A stretch of DNA of 64,000 bases from Sphingomonas qomolangmaensis (GTDB lineage Bacteria > Pseudomonadota > Alphaproteobacteria > Sphingomonadales > Sphingomonadaceae), in NCBI RefSeq assembly GCF_024496245.1, contig NZ_CP101740.1, positions 2,045,501 to 2,109,500 of the forward strand. The letters run 5' to 3'. The notes under the pieces are model-generated. The model had not been told where the DNA came from, made no database searches, and saw nothing but the letters and a program-made list of their open reading frames with translations. A program made the position numbers and the translations under genes. This document shows, one piece after another, positions 1 through 7,471 of this stretch; position 1 is the stretch's first letter; every line of letters begins with the position of its first letter.

Positions 1-78
1 GGCGATAGCCGCGGCGGCGGGGCGGAACAAGCTCCTCCCCCGCGACGGGAGCGGGCACGAGCGGCCGGCGGTACGCCG

Positions 79-127
79 CCCCCTCCGTCAGCCCTTCGGG
101 CTGCCACCTCCCCCTGGCGGGGGAGGA
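79..127. repeat. GC-rich intergenic hairpin repeat, copy 1
   Basis: The copy contains the phrase CCACCTCCCCCTGGCGGGGG, a short hairpin with a CTGG-type loop, preceded by a second small hairpin. It recurs almost unchanged at 297-346 and in variant form at 5057-5176 and 32421-32555. This is an intergenic repeat family of unknown function. Confidence 0.8.
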
Positions 128-296
128 TTGTTGCCCCACCCGCCGTCGCCAAGCGATCCTCCCCCGCCAGGGAGCATCGGGTCGGATCGTCCCCCGGACG
201 ATCCTCGACCATGCGGGGCATGGTCAACCCGATGCTGGGGACCGCGCCCGCAGGGCGTGGTGGTGGGGGCGGGCACGGGCGGCCGTTGGTGATCCT

Positions 297-346
297 CCCC
301 CTCCGTCAGCCCTTCGGGCTGCCACCTCCCCCTGGCGGGGGAGGAT
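297..346. repeat. GC-rich intergenic hairpin repeat, copy 2
   Basis: Nearly identical over about 50 bases to the copy at 79-127 and in the same orientation. The two copies bracket about 170 bases of non-coding DNA. Direct copies this similar could recombine. Confidence 0.8.
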
Positions 347-412
347 CGTTGCCCCGCCCCCTTTTCGCCGCCTCGCTTGCCCCGCCGCGCCCCACCCCCT
401 ACCCGCACGCCC

Positions 413-1306
413 ATGCCCGCCAACCGCATCCTCACCGGCATTTCGCTTCGGCTGCTCGCGGCGCTGTCGCTGTCGGTGATGTTCGCGCTCGGCAAGATCG
501 CCGAGCAGCGCGGCGCGCATCTGGTCGAAATCGTGTTCTGGCGCCAGGCGGCGATGCTGCCGGTGGTGGTCGCGGTGGTGATGGCGGGCCCCGGGCTCGC
601 GTCGCTGCGCACCGACAAGCCGCGCGCGCATTTCTGGCGGATGATCGTCGGGCTGTCGGGGATGACCTTCAACTTCGCCGCGGTCACGATGCTGCCGCTC
701 GCCGAATCAACCACCTTCGGCTTTTCGGTGCCGATCTTCGCGACGATCCTGTCGGCGCTGGTGCTCGCCGAGCCCGTCGGGCGGCACCGCTGGGGCGCGG
801 TGATCATCGGCTTCACCGGCGTGCTGATCGTGCTCCAGCCGGGCAGCAGCCATGTGCCGCTCGCCGGCGCCGGCGTCGCGCTCACCGGCGCGGTGTTCAC
901 CGCCAGCGTGACGATCATGATCCGCCAATTGGGCGCGACCGAGCGCGCGACGACGACGGTATTCTGGTTCGCCGCCTCGTCGCTGGTGCCGATGGGGATC
1001 GCGCTGCCCTTCTTCATCGGGCCGCACGATCTGCTGACCTGGGGGCTGATGGCGGCGACCGGGCTGGCGGGCGGCATCGCCCAGCTCGCGCTCACCGGCG
1101 CGCTACGCGCCGCGCCTGTCGCTGTCGTGCTGCCGATGGACTATTCGAGCCTGATCTGGGCGACGATCCTCGGCTGGCTGTTGTTCGGCGCGCTACCCAC
1201 CCCCTGGACGTGGATCGGCGCACCGATCGTCATCGCCAGCGGGCTATACATCGTCTGGCGCGAGCAGCGGCTGGCCCGCGCGATCAACAACGCGCCCGCC
1301 GTATAG
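413..1306 (+). CDS. DMT-superfamily (EamA) transporter
   Basis: The 297-residue product has about ten hydrophobic segments arranged as two EamA repeats, the layout of inner-membrane drug/metabolite exporters. Features seen are an N-terminal helix after a short basic start, a loop with many small residues in the first repeat, and a second repeat beginning near residue 140. The frame is open from 377, but the first 12 residues there are Pro/Arg rich, so the ATG at 413 (MPANRIL) is preferred even though no clear ribosome binding site precedes it. The gene ends 4 bases before the convergent small gene. The substrate cannot be told from sequence; members of this family move amino acids, nucleosides or drugs. 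Confidence 0.85.
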   Translation: MPANRILTGISLRLLAALSLSVMFALGKIAEQRGAHLVEIVFWRQAAMLPVVVAVVMAGPGLASLRTDKPRAHFWRMIVGLSGMTFNFAAVTMLPLAESTTFGFSVPIFATILSALVLAEPVGRHRWGAVIIGFTGVLIVLQPGSSHVPLAGAGVALTGAVFTASVTIMIRQLGATERATTTVFWFAASSLVPMGIALPFFIGPHDLLTWGLMAATGLAGGIAQLALTGALRAAPVAVVLPMDYSSLIWATILGWLLFGALPTPWTWIGAPIVIASGLYIVWREQRLARAINNAPAV

Positions 1307-1310
1307 CCGA

Positions 1311-1472
1311 TCAATCGGCGGCGTGATGCCCAGCATGCTGCTTGGTTGCATCATCGCAGCAATCGGCCTTCTGCTGGCAGCACTCGGCGTTCGGCCCGCA
1401 GCAGTCGGCGGCGGCAGCCGGGCCGGCCACCAGGATCGCGGCGACAAGCGCGGCAAAGAATTTCGATTTCAT
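1311..1472 (-). CDS. Small exported Cys/His-rich peptide
   Basis: A 53-residue product with a clean signal peptide: basic start MKSK, a hydrophobic core, and a probable cleavage after AAAA near residue 22. The mature part is only about 30 residues and holds three adjacent Cys pairs (DCC, ECC, DCC), several Asp/Gln, and His-rich ends (QHAGHH). The spacing suggests metal binding or disulfide clustering in the periplasm. The chosen ATG at 1472 has a GGAG about 7 bases upstream; the longer open frame to 1547 would bury the signal peptide. The family was not recognised, and the function is unknown. It converges on the EamA gene with a 4-base gap. Confidence 0.65.
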   Translation of the reverse strand: MKSKFFAALVAAILVAGPAAAADCCGPNAECCQQKADCCDDATKQHAGHHAAD

Positions 1473-1549
1473 ATCCATCTCCAAGCTAGGCGGAGAAGCT
1501 ACCAGCATCACGCGACGACCGCCACCCGGGCTTTCGGCCCCCGACACTG

Positions 1550-1924
1550 CTAATCGAGCGGGTACAGCGCCGCCGCGACCCAGCGCAGTTCGGCGCGCAA
1601 CACCCCCCAGGCGCGCGCAGCCGCGCGGCTGTCCATCGGCTCGATCCCGATCCCGCGCGCGTCGAGTGCCTTCACCAGCGCAAGCGGCGGGCGCACCATC
1701 CGGCTCCCGGTCCCCAGGATCAAGAATTCGGGGAGCGGATCGAGCGCCAGCATCCCCGCCAAGTCGTCGATCCCCAGCGCATCGATCGCCGGCGGGGTCC
1801 AGCCATCGGCGCGTTCGGGGGTGACGATCAGCCCCTCATAGACGCCTTCATCGACGCGAAAGCCGCGGCCGACGATGCCGGTGATGATCGGCCCCTCGCC
1901 CGTGCGATCGCGATCCATCCGCAT
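1550..1924 (-). CDS. Mth938-like domain protein (DUF498 family)
   Basis: A 124-residue soluble protein matching the Mth938/DUF498 fold, the family that includes the mitochondrial complex I assembly factor NDUFAF3. The recognisable parts are an N-terminal beta region with GRGFRVDEGVYEGLIV, a central stretch ending in EFLILGTGSRM, and a C-terminal segment ending in an Ala-rich helix. Its start lies 3 bases past the secF stop on the same strand, a conserved alphaproteobacterial arrangement, so it is probably translated from the sec mRNA. A role in assembly of membrane complexes is inferred from eukaryotic relatives only. Confidence 0.85.
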   Translation of the reverse strand: MRMDRDRTGEGPIITGIVGRGFRVDEGVYEGLIVTPERADGWTPPAIDALGIDDLAGMLALDPLPEFLILGTGSRMVRPPLALVKALDARGIGIEPMDSRAAARAWGVLRAELRWVAAALYPLD

Positions 1925-1927
1925 GGC

Positions 1928-2890
1928 TCAAGGAAGCTCTTTCGACCGCACCCGCTCGGCGCCCTGCGGCCCGACATCCTTGGGCAGGAAGCTGTCGGGC
2001 TTGAGCTTGAGCCACAACAGGATCGCCGCCGAGACATAGACCGACGAGAAGGTGCCGATCACGATTCCCAGCAGCATCGCCGCGGTGAAGCCGAAGATCA
2101 CGTCGGGGCCCAGCAGCAGCAGGATACCCAGCGTGATTCCCAGCGACAGGCTGGTGACGACGGTGCGCGACAGCGTCTCGTTGATCGACAGGTCGAGCAG
2201 GTCGGCTGTTTCCATCCGGCGATGCTTGCGCATATTCTCGCGGATACGGTCGTAGACGACGATCGTGTCGTTGAGCGAATAGCCGATGATCGTCAGGATC
2301 GCCGCGACGATGTTCAGGTCGAATTCGAGCTGGGTCAGCGCGAAGAACCCCAGCGTCAGCACCACGTCGTGGAACAGCGCGAACAGCGCGCCGACGCCGA
2401 ACTGCCATTCGAAGCGGAACCAGATGTACAGCGAGATCGCCAGCATCGCGAGCGCCAGCGCGATCGCGCCGGTTTCGAACAGCTCGGCCGAAACCTTGCC
2501 CGAAACGCTTTCGACCGCGCCGATCTGCGACGTCGGATAGGCCTGCTGGATGCCGTTGCGCAGCCGCGTCGCGGCGGCGTCGGCGGCTTCGGTGTCGTCG
2601 GGCAGCGGGGTACGGATCGACACTTCGCGGTCCGACCCGAAGGTCTGGATCGTCGCGTCCTCGATCCCGAAGCCCTGCATCTGCTGGCGCAGCGTATCGA
2701 GCTCGACCGGCTGCTGGAAGCTCACGCGGACCATCTGGCCGCCGACGAAATCGATTCCCAGGTTGAAGCCGTTGACGAAGCACAGCGCGATGCTGGCGAC
2801 CAGCAACAGCCCCGACAGCGCCATCGCGACCACGCGATACTTCAGGAACGCGATGTTGGTGTGATCGGGAACGAGTTTCAGCGGGCGCAT
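1928..2890 (-). CDS. secF: Protein translocase subunit SecF
   Basis: This 320-residue inner-membrane protein is the smaller partner of SecD; together they use the proton gradient to pull exported proteins out of the SecYEG channel. Seen in the sequence are a first membrane helix at about residues 20-38, the conserved GIDFVGGQMVRV stretch, a periplasmic domain to about residue 145, and five more helices, including FALTQLEFDLNIVAAILTIIGYSLNDTIVVYDRIRE-type signature residues after residue 180 (NDTIVVYDRIRE). Length is normal. It follows secD on the same strand after a 133-base gap filled by a long inverted repeat, unlike the usual tight spacing. Confidence 0.97.
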   Translation of the reverse strand: MRPLKLVPDHTNIAFLKYRVVAMALSGLLLVASIALCFVNGFNLGIDFVGGQMVRVSFQQPVELDTLRQQMQGFGIEDATIQTFGSDREVSIRTPLPDDTEAADAAATRLRNGIQQAYPTSQIGAVESVSGKVSAELFETGAIALALAMLAISLYIWFRFEWQFGVGALFALFHDVVLTLGFFALTQLEFDLNIVAAILTIIGYSLNDTIVVYDRIRENMRKHRRMETADLLDLSINETLSRTVVTSLSLGITLGILLLLGPDVIFGFTAAMLLGIVIGTFSSVYVSAAILLWLKLKPDSFLPKDVGPQGAERVRSKELP

Positions 2891-2921
2891 GGCAGGCCTT
2901 CGTAACGAAGCGACGCGCCCC

Positions 2922-3005
2922 GCCCCGTTCGGGCTGAGCTTGTCGAAGCCCGCCCCGCGAGCCGGGGGCGCGGGCCGCCCTTCGACAAGCTCAGGGCGAA
3001 CGGGG
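2922..3005. repeat. Long inverted repeat between secD and secF
   Basis: The two arms of about 26 bases (2922-2947 and 2980-3005) match with about two mismatches; the core reads CTTCGACAAGCTCAGGGCG in the right arm. This is an intergenic repeat often seen in sphingomonad DNA. As RNA it would form a strong hairpin between secD and secF and might lower secF expression or protect the secD 3-prime end. Confidence 0.8.
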
Positions 3006-3023
3006 AGAAGATCGCGGCAATCA

Positions 3024-4622
3024 TCAAAGGTTCAACGTCTTGGGACGGTTGCGCTTCAGATAATCGGCAGCGAGCAGCCGGGTGAAGGTCACGCCGGTGA
3101 ACACCGACGTCACGATGCCGATCGCCAGCACCACGGCGAAGCCGCGGATCGGCCCCGATCCGAAGGCGAACATGATCGCCGCCGAGATGACGTTGGTGAT
3201 GTTCGCGTCGAAGATCGCGGTCGATGCTTCCTTATAGCCGAACTCGACCGCCTGGATCGCCGCGCGCGGGCGCCGCAGCTCCTCGCGGATGCGCTCGTTG
3301 ATCAGCACGTTGGCGTCGACCGCGGCGCCGATCGTCAGCACGAAGCCCGCGATGCCGGGCAGCGTCAGCGTCGCGTTGAACAACGCCATGATGCCCATGA
3401 TCAGCACCGCGTTCACCAGCAGCGACAGCGAGGTGTAGATGCCAAAGCGCATATAGGTGACGACCATGAAGACCATCAGCGCGACCGCGGCGACGATCCC
3501 GGCGAGGACGCCGCTCTCGATCGAATCCTGGCCGAGCTCGGCCGAAACGGTTCGCTCCTCGACCACCCGCAGCGCGACGGGCAGTTTGCCCGAACGCAGC
3601 GCGATCGCGAGTTCGTTGGCGCTCTCGACGGTGAACCCGCCCGAGATCGTCGCCGACCCGCCCAGGATCTGCTCGTTGATGTTGGGTGCCGAGATCACCT
3701 GGTCGTCGACCACGATCGCGAAGGGCTTGCCGACATTCTGCTGGGTCACCTGCGCGAAGCGGCGGCCACCCTGTGCGTCGAAGCGGATCGCCACCATCGG
3801 CGCGCCGGTCTGCGGATCATATTCCTGGCGCGCATCGGCGATCTGGTCACCCGAGATGATCGTCGAACGCTTCACCGCGATCGGCGCACCCGCCGAGGGA
3901 TAGGGCAGGACCTGGCTGCCAATCGGCGCCTGCCCCTTGGCGAGCGCCTGCGGGTCGGTGGCGTTGACGTCGACCAGCTTGAATTCGAGCCGCGCGGTAC
4001 GCCCTAGCAGCGCTTTCAGCTGCTGCGGGTCGGACAGGCCAGGAACCTGGACGACGATGCGGTTGGTGCCCGATCGGATGATCGTCGGCTCGCGCGTGCC
4101 GAGTTCGTCGATACGCCGGCGAACGACTTCGGTCGCGTCGCCCATCGCCTGCTCGATCGCCTGCTCGATCCCCGCCTGGGTCGGCGTCATCACGAAGCGC
4201 GTCGAATCGCGGACTTCGATATTCCAGTCGCGCTGCCCGGTGACGCCGACGCCGCTGGTCAGCGGCAACAGCCGCTCGCGCGCGGCATCGACCTGCGAAA
4301 CGTCGCGCACCATGAAGCTCAGCCGGCCGTCGCGCACCGAAATGTCGCCGATCGCGACGCGCGGGCTGCCGCGGCGCATCTCGGTCTGCACGGTGTCGCG
4401 CATCGTCTCGAGCCGCTGTGCGGCGACGTCATTGGTATCGGCTTCGAGCAGGATGTAGCTGCCGCCCGCCAGATCGAGCCCCAGATTGATCCGCGGCGCG
4501 GTCACCCATGCGGGCAGCCCCGCCTTGACGTTTGCGGGGAGGAAGGTCGGCACCGCGAGCAGCGCACAGACCGCGATCGTCAGCCAGACCGCCCAGACCT
4601 TCCAGCGGGGAAAATCGAGCAT
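3024..4622 (-). CDS. secD: Protein translocase subunit SecD
   Basis: A 532-residue inner-membrane subunit of the SecDF-YajC complex. An N-terminal helix (residues 8-27) leads into the conserved RINLGLDLAGGSYILLE segment and a large periplasmic region, followed by a C-terminal block of about five helices with the motif NANITNVISA-like stretch (FDANITNVISAAIMFAFGSG). The ATG at 4622 shares one base with the yajC stop (TGATG), so translation is coupled. A longer open frame upstream of 4622 is only the yajC coding region read in another frame. Confidence 0.97.
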   Translation of the reverse strand: MLDFPRWKVWAVWLTIAVCALLAVPTFLPANVKAGLPAWVTAPRINLGLDLAGGSYILLEADTNDVAAQRLETMRDTVQTEMRRGSPRVAIGDISVRDGRLSFMVRDVSQVDAARERLLPLTSGVGVTGQRDWNIEVRDSTRFVMTPTQAGIEQAIEQAMGDATEVVRRRIDELGTREPTIIRSGTNRIVVQVPGLSDPQQLKALLGRTARLEFKLVDVNATDPQALAKGQAPIGSQVLPYPSAGAPIAVKRSTIISGDQIADARQEYDPQTGAPMVAIRFDAQGGRRFAQVTQQNVGKPFAIVVDDQVISAPNINEQILGGSATISGGFTVESANELAIALRSGKLPVALRVVEERTVSAELGQDSIESGVLAGIVAAVALMVFMVVTYMRFGIYTSLSLLVNAVLIMGIMALFNATLTLPGIAGFVLTIGAAVDANVLINERIREELRRPRAAIQAVEFGYKEASTAIFDANITNVISAAIMFAFGSGPIRGFAVVLAIGIVTSVFTGVTFTRLLAADYLKRNRPKTLNL

Positions 4623-4951
4623 CAGTCGTTCGCGGGCTTGCCGCCGAGCGGCGTCACTTCGGCGATCGTCGCCTTCACCACCCGCACGCGGACATTCTGC
4701 GCGATCTCGACCTCGAGATGCCGGTCCTCGACCTTGGTCACCTTGCCGACCAAGCCGCCTGCGGTAACGACGGTGTCGCCGCGCTTGGTGCCCTCGACCA
4801 TCGCCTGGAGCGCCTTCATCCGCTTTTGCTGCGGACGGATCATCAGGAAATAGAACGCCACGAAGATCAGCAGCAGCGGCGCGATGCCGACGATCTGGCC
4901 GGCGATGCCGGGATCGCCTGCGGTCTGGGCGAAAGCGGGAGTGACGAACAT
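4622..4951 (-). CDS. yajC: Preprotein translocase subunit YajC
   Basis: A 109-residue single-pass membrane protein and first gene of the yajC-secD-secF unit. A hydrophobic helix at about residues 20-42 is followed by the family hallmark FYFLMIRPQQKRMK and the cytoplasmic domain ending in TPLGGKPAND. The segment GDTVVTAGGLVGKV is typical of YajC. No membrane partner other than SecD/F is nearby. Confidence 0.95.
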   Translation of the reverse strand: MFVTPAFAQTAGDPGIAGQIVGIAPLLLIFVAFYFLMIRPQQKRMKALQAMVEGTKRGDTVVTAGGLVGKVTKVEDRHLEVEIAQNVRVRVVKATIAEVTPLGGKPAND

Positions 4952-5056
4952 GGGCGCGGATCAGCCTGTCTGGAAGGAGGGACAAAACGCCCCCGTACAA
5001 GCGGCGCGCGCTATCATGCACGCAAGGCGCGCGCAACCGCTTGGCCTGTCGCGCCC

Positions 5057-5176
5057 GCCCCCTCCGTCAGCCTGGGGCTGCCACCTCCTCCTGGCGGGGG
5101 AGGATTTGGTTAGCGGTCCATCCTCCCCCGCCAGGGGGAGGTGGCGGCCGCGCAGCGGTCGTCGGAGGGGGAGGAT
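5057..5176. repeat. Paired GC-rich hairpin repeat (inverted pair)
   Basis: Two copies of the repeat family seen at the window start face each other, with arms around 5064-5104 and 5119-5176 separated by about 14 bases. The pair could fold into one long hairpin. Confidence 0.75.
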
Positions 5177-5285
5177 GGCGACAAAGCCTGCGATCATGCC
5201 GCAGGGTTACCGCAAAGAACCCAAGCACCCCCATCATGACGATTCCGCAACGGTTCGTCGCAGGTCATCAAACCGTCATCAAATC

Positions 5286-5300
5286 CTAACCCGGCATTAA
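5286..5300. promoter_or_regulatory. Possible CtrA-type box
   Basis: The sequence CTAA-N7-TTAA lies 25 bases before the chemoreceptor start and differs from the CtrA consensus TTAA-N7-TTAA at one base. CtrA controls many motility and chemotaxis genes in alphaproteobacteria. With one mismatch in a short motif, this is only a candidate. Confidence 0.3.
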
Positions 5301-5324
5301 GCAGATCCGCCTAGCCATTTCCCT

Positions 5325-6644
5325 ATGAGCTCGTCGTCCTTAGCCGCTGCCGAAGCAGCCGACAGCGCCGACCGCTGGCTGCGGCCCGACGAATGCGCGC
5401 CGCCCAGCGTGCATCGCGGCGCCCGGCTCGATCGCGCGATCGACCTGCTCCAGCGCAACCCCGATGCGCGGCTGCTGCCGGTCGTCGATGACGAGCAGCG
5501 CCCGATCGGCGCGTTGTTCGAAAAGGATATCCGGCGGCTGCTGCTCAATCCCTATGGCCATGCGCTGCTTCGCAACCCGGCCTATGGCGGCAGCCTGTCG
5601 GACTATCTCAAGCCGGTGCCGGTCGCCGAATCCTCGCTGCCGATCCCCGAGCTCATCGCCGCCTATCGTGCGGCGCAGGGCAGCGAGGGAATGGTGCTCA
5701 CGCGCAACGGGCGGCTGCACGCGGCGCTAGCCAATCGGCGGCTGGTCGATCTTGCGGCGATCGACGAACGCGGCCGCACCCGCCGCCGGTTGGCGCGGGC
5801 GCAGCAGATCGAGGCGGCCGGCCAGCGCTTCGAAAGCGACGTCGCCGGGCTCGCGCGCGACCTTAGCGACCTTGCGGCGGCGATTCGGACCAACGCGGTG
5901 GCGACGAGCATCCGTTCGGCGAGCACCGGCGAAAGCGCCGCCGCGGTCGCCGCCGCCGCCACCCAAAGCGCCGACAATCTGGGCGGCATCGCCGAAGAGG
6001 GGCGCCATCTCGCCGACGCGCTGACGCAGATCGTCGGCAGCACCCGCGAGGCGCGGTCGCTCGCCGCCGACGCGGTCGAGCTGGTGGGCGAAGGCCGTGC
6101 GCGGACGATCGAGCTCCAACGTTCGGCGCAATCGATCGACCAGGTCGCGCACATCATCGCGACGATCTCGCGCCAGGTGAAGCTGCTCGCGCTCAACGCG
6201 ACGATCGAGGCAGCGCGCGCGGGCGAAGCCGGTCGCGGCTTCGCGGTGGTCGCCAACGAAGTGAAGTCGCTGTCGGACCAAACCGCGCGCGCCGCCGACA
6301 CCGTCACCCAACATATCGTCGAGATCGGCGGTTCGGTAGCCGAGGTCGCCGATACCTATGGCAAGATCGACGCCGCGATCGCCGCGATGGCCGACCGATC
6401 GGCGCACATCATGCTGGCGATCGACGACCAACACGAGGCGACCCACCGGATCACTCGTCATGTGCGCGAAGCGGTGGGCGCCGCCGCCGCCACCCAGATC
6501 GACGCCCGCGACATCGCCTCGACCGCAGACACCGCGCTTCAGGCATCGCTGGCGATGGAGAGCCTTGCGGCGCGTCTGATGTCGGGTGCCGAGGCGCTCA
6601 CCGGTCAGACCGACCATTTTCTGCGCGAGATACGCGCGTCGTGA
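5325..6644 (+). CDS. Soluble methyl-accepting chemotaxis protein with CBS-like N-terminus
   Basis: A 439-residue chemoreceptor without any membrane helix. Residues about 25-145 resemble a CBS-domain pair of the kind found in EAL-CBS proteins (LLPVVDDEQRPIGALFEKDI and a second half ending near IDERGR). Residues about 160-430 are an Ala-rich coiled coil with the conserved signalling tip at 280-318 (LLALNATIEAARAGEAGRGF, then VVANEVKSLSDQ), which contacts CheA/CheW. The receptor should therefore sense an internal signal, perhaps a nucleotide bound by the CBS part. No other chemotaxis gene is nearby. The ATG at 5325 begins the only full-length frame. Confidence 0.88.
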   Translation: MSSSSLAAAEAADSADRWLRPDECAPPSVHRGARLDRAIDLLQRNPDARLLPVVDDEQRPIGALFEKDIRRLLLNPYGHALLRNPAYGGSLSDYLKPVPVAESSLPIPELIAAYRAAQGSEGMVLTRNGRLHAALANRRLVDLAAIDERGRTRRRLARAQQIEAAGQRFESDVAGLARDLSDLAAAIRTNAVATSIRSASTGESAAAVAAAATQSADNLGGIAEEGRHLADALTQIVGSTREARSLAADAVELVGEGRARTIELQRSAQSIDQVAHIIATISRQVKLLALNATIEAARAGEAGRGFAVVANEVKSLSDQTARAADTVTQHIVEIGGSVAEVADTYGKIDAAIAAMADRSAHIMLAIDDQHEATHRITRHVREAVGAAAATQIDARDIASTADTALQASLAMESLAARLMSGAEALTGQTDHFLREIRAS

Positions 6645-6674
6645 GTCGCGGGCACCTGCTGCACCGGGGCGGGC

Positions 6675-6908
6675 TTATCGCTTCGAACTGCGGCCTTTCG
6701 CACCACGCTTCACCGGCACCGCGCAAAGTCCCGAGGGGCGCGCGGCAGCGGCAGGCGACGACATCTTGTCTTCGGGCTGGGGATGCGGCTGCACTCCATG
6801 CGGGTCGACAAGCGATGTCAGGTGCGCGTGGTCGCAAAGCCTTGCCAGGCGATCCAGTCGCGCCAATCTGAATTCCTCGGGTGTAAGTCTTATCGGCGGA
6901 GTAACCAT
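6675..6908 (-). CDS. Small hypothetical protein
   Basis: A possible 77-residue protein that fills most of the gap between the chemoreceptor and tRNA-Pro. It has an N-terminal amphipathic part (LTPEEFRLARLDRLARL) and a basic, Pro/Ala-rich C-terminus ending in KRGAKGRSSKR. The frame can be extended upstream with a TTG at 6968, but the ATG at 6908 is preferred. No family was recognised and the ribosome binding site is weak, so it may be spurious. Confidence 0.4.
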   Translation of the reverse strand: MVTPPIRLTPEEFRLARLDRLARLCDHAHLTSLVDPHGVQPHPQPEDKMSSPAAAARPSGLCAVPVKRGAKGRSSKR

Positions 6909-7071
6909 TGCCGCCAGTACCTGTTCCACGCCGTACGGGTGCGTACCCGACAAAGAAATATGGCCCAAAGGCTGGAACCACCGGCGCTTCGCGACATCGG
7001 GGTAGATCGCTGATCATCGACGCTGCCCTCTTGCGCGCCGCGCGGGTTCGGCCTAGACGCCCGCCTTCGGT

Positions 7072-7148
7072 CGGGGCGTAGCGCAGCCTGGTAGCGCATC
7101 ACACTGGGGGTGTGGGGGTCGCAGGTTCGAATCCTGTCGCCCCGACCA
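7072..7148 (+). tRNA. tRNA-Pro(GGG)
   Basis: This 77-base sequence folds as a full cloverleaf. The acceptor stem CGGGGCG pairs with CGCCCCG at 7138-7144, the anticodon GGG sits at 7106-7108 in a seven-base loop, and the T arm contains GGTTCGAATCC. The 3-prime CCA is encoded (7146-7148). It reads the CCC proline codon, which is common in this GC-rich DNA. Confidence 0.95.
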
Positions 7149-7471
7149 AAAATCTTCGGGGGAGCGGTAATTTACCCTCCCTGCGGGCGCCGCCCGCCAC
7201 CGATCTTCAAAATTTCGGCGCCTACTCGGATACGAACGGCGCATAGTCGCCGACCGGTCGATGGTTGCGCACCCGCGAATCATCCCGACGATGTTTGCCT
7301 ATTCATTAACCCGAAAGGCGCATCGTGCGATCGCACATGGCATCGAACATTGACGCAAGGGCGATGTATCGCCGACGCTGCAATCCTCTCATGCTACCCA
7401 TGCAATAGGCTTGTCAGTCAATTACTTTGGGGTTCATCCGTTCGGGAATCTCGCTCGTACCTTATCGCTAA
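7149..7471. other. Intergenic region upstream of GGDEF/EAL gene
   Basis: These 323 bases lie between tRNA-Pro and the c-di-GMP gene and contain more A and T than the surroundings, especially after 7290. No gene or clear repeat is seen; the promoter of the downstream gene probably lies in the last 150 bases. Confidence 0.4.

Larger units (their letters stand above)
1..412. other. Gene-free start of window, repeat rich
   Basis: No convincing gene is seen here. The stretch is very GC rich and holds two near-identical copies of a G/C-run hairpin repeat plus a partial third copy around 156-185. Open frames that cross it are low-complexity Gly/Arg/Pro translations on both strands and look like shadows. 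Any promoter of the EamA transporter that starts at 413 must lie in this stretch, but none could be picked out. Confidence 0.5.
4952..5324. other. Divergent intergenic region, yajC and chemoreceptor
   Basis: These 373 bases separate the divergent sec unit and chemoreceptor gene. The middle holds a paired GC-rich hairpin repeat (5057-5176). Downstream of it the DNA becomes richer in A and T (5215-5320), which is where a promoter for the chemoreceptor is expected. No open frame here looks like a gene. Confidence 0.5.

Noticed and set aside
79..346. CRISPR array
   Set aside because: Repeats are few, GC-rich and hairpin-forming, without regular spacers or cas genes.
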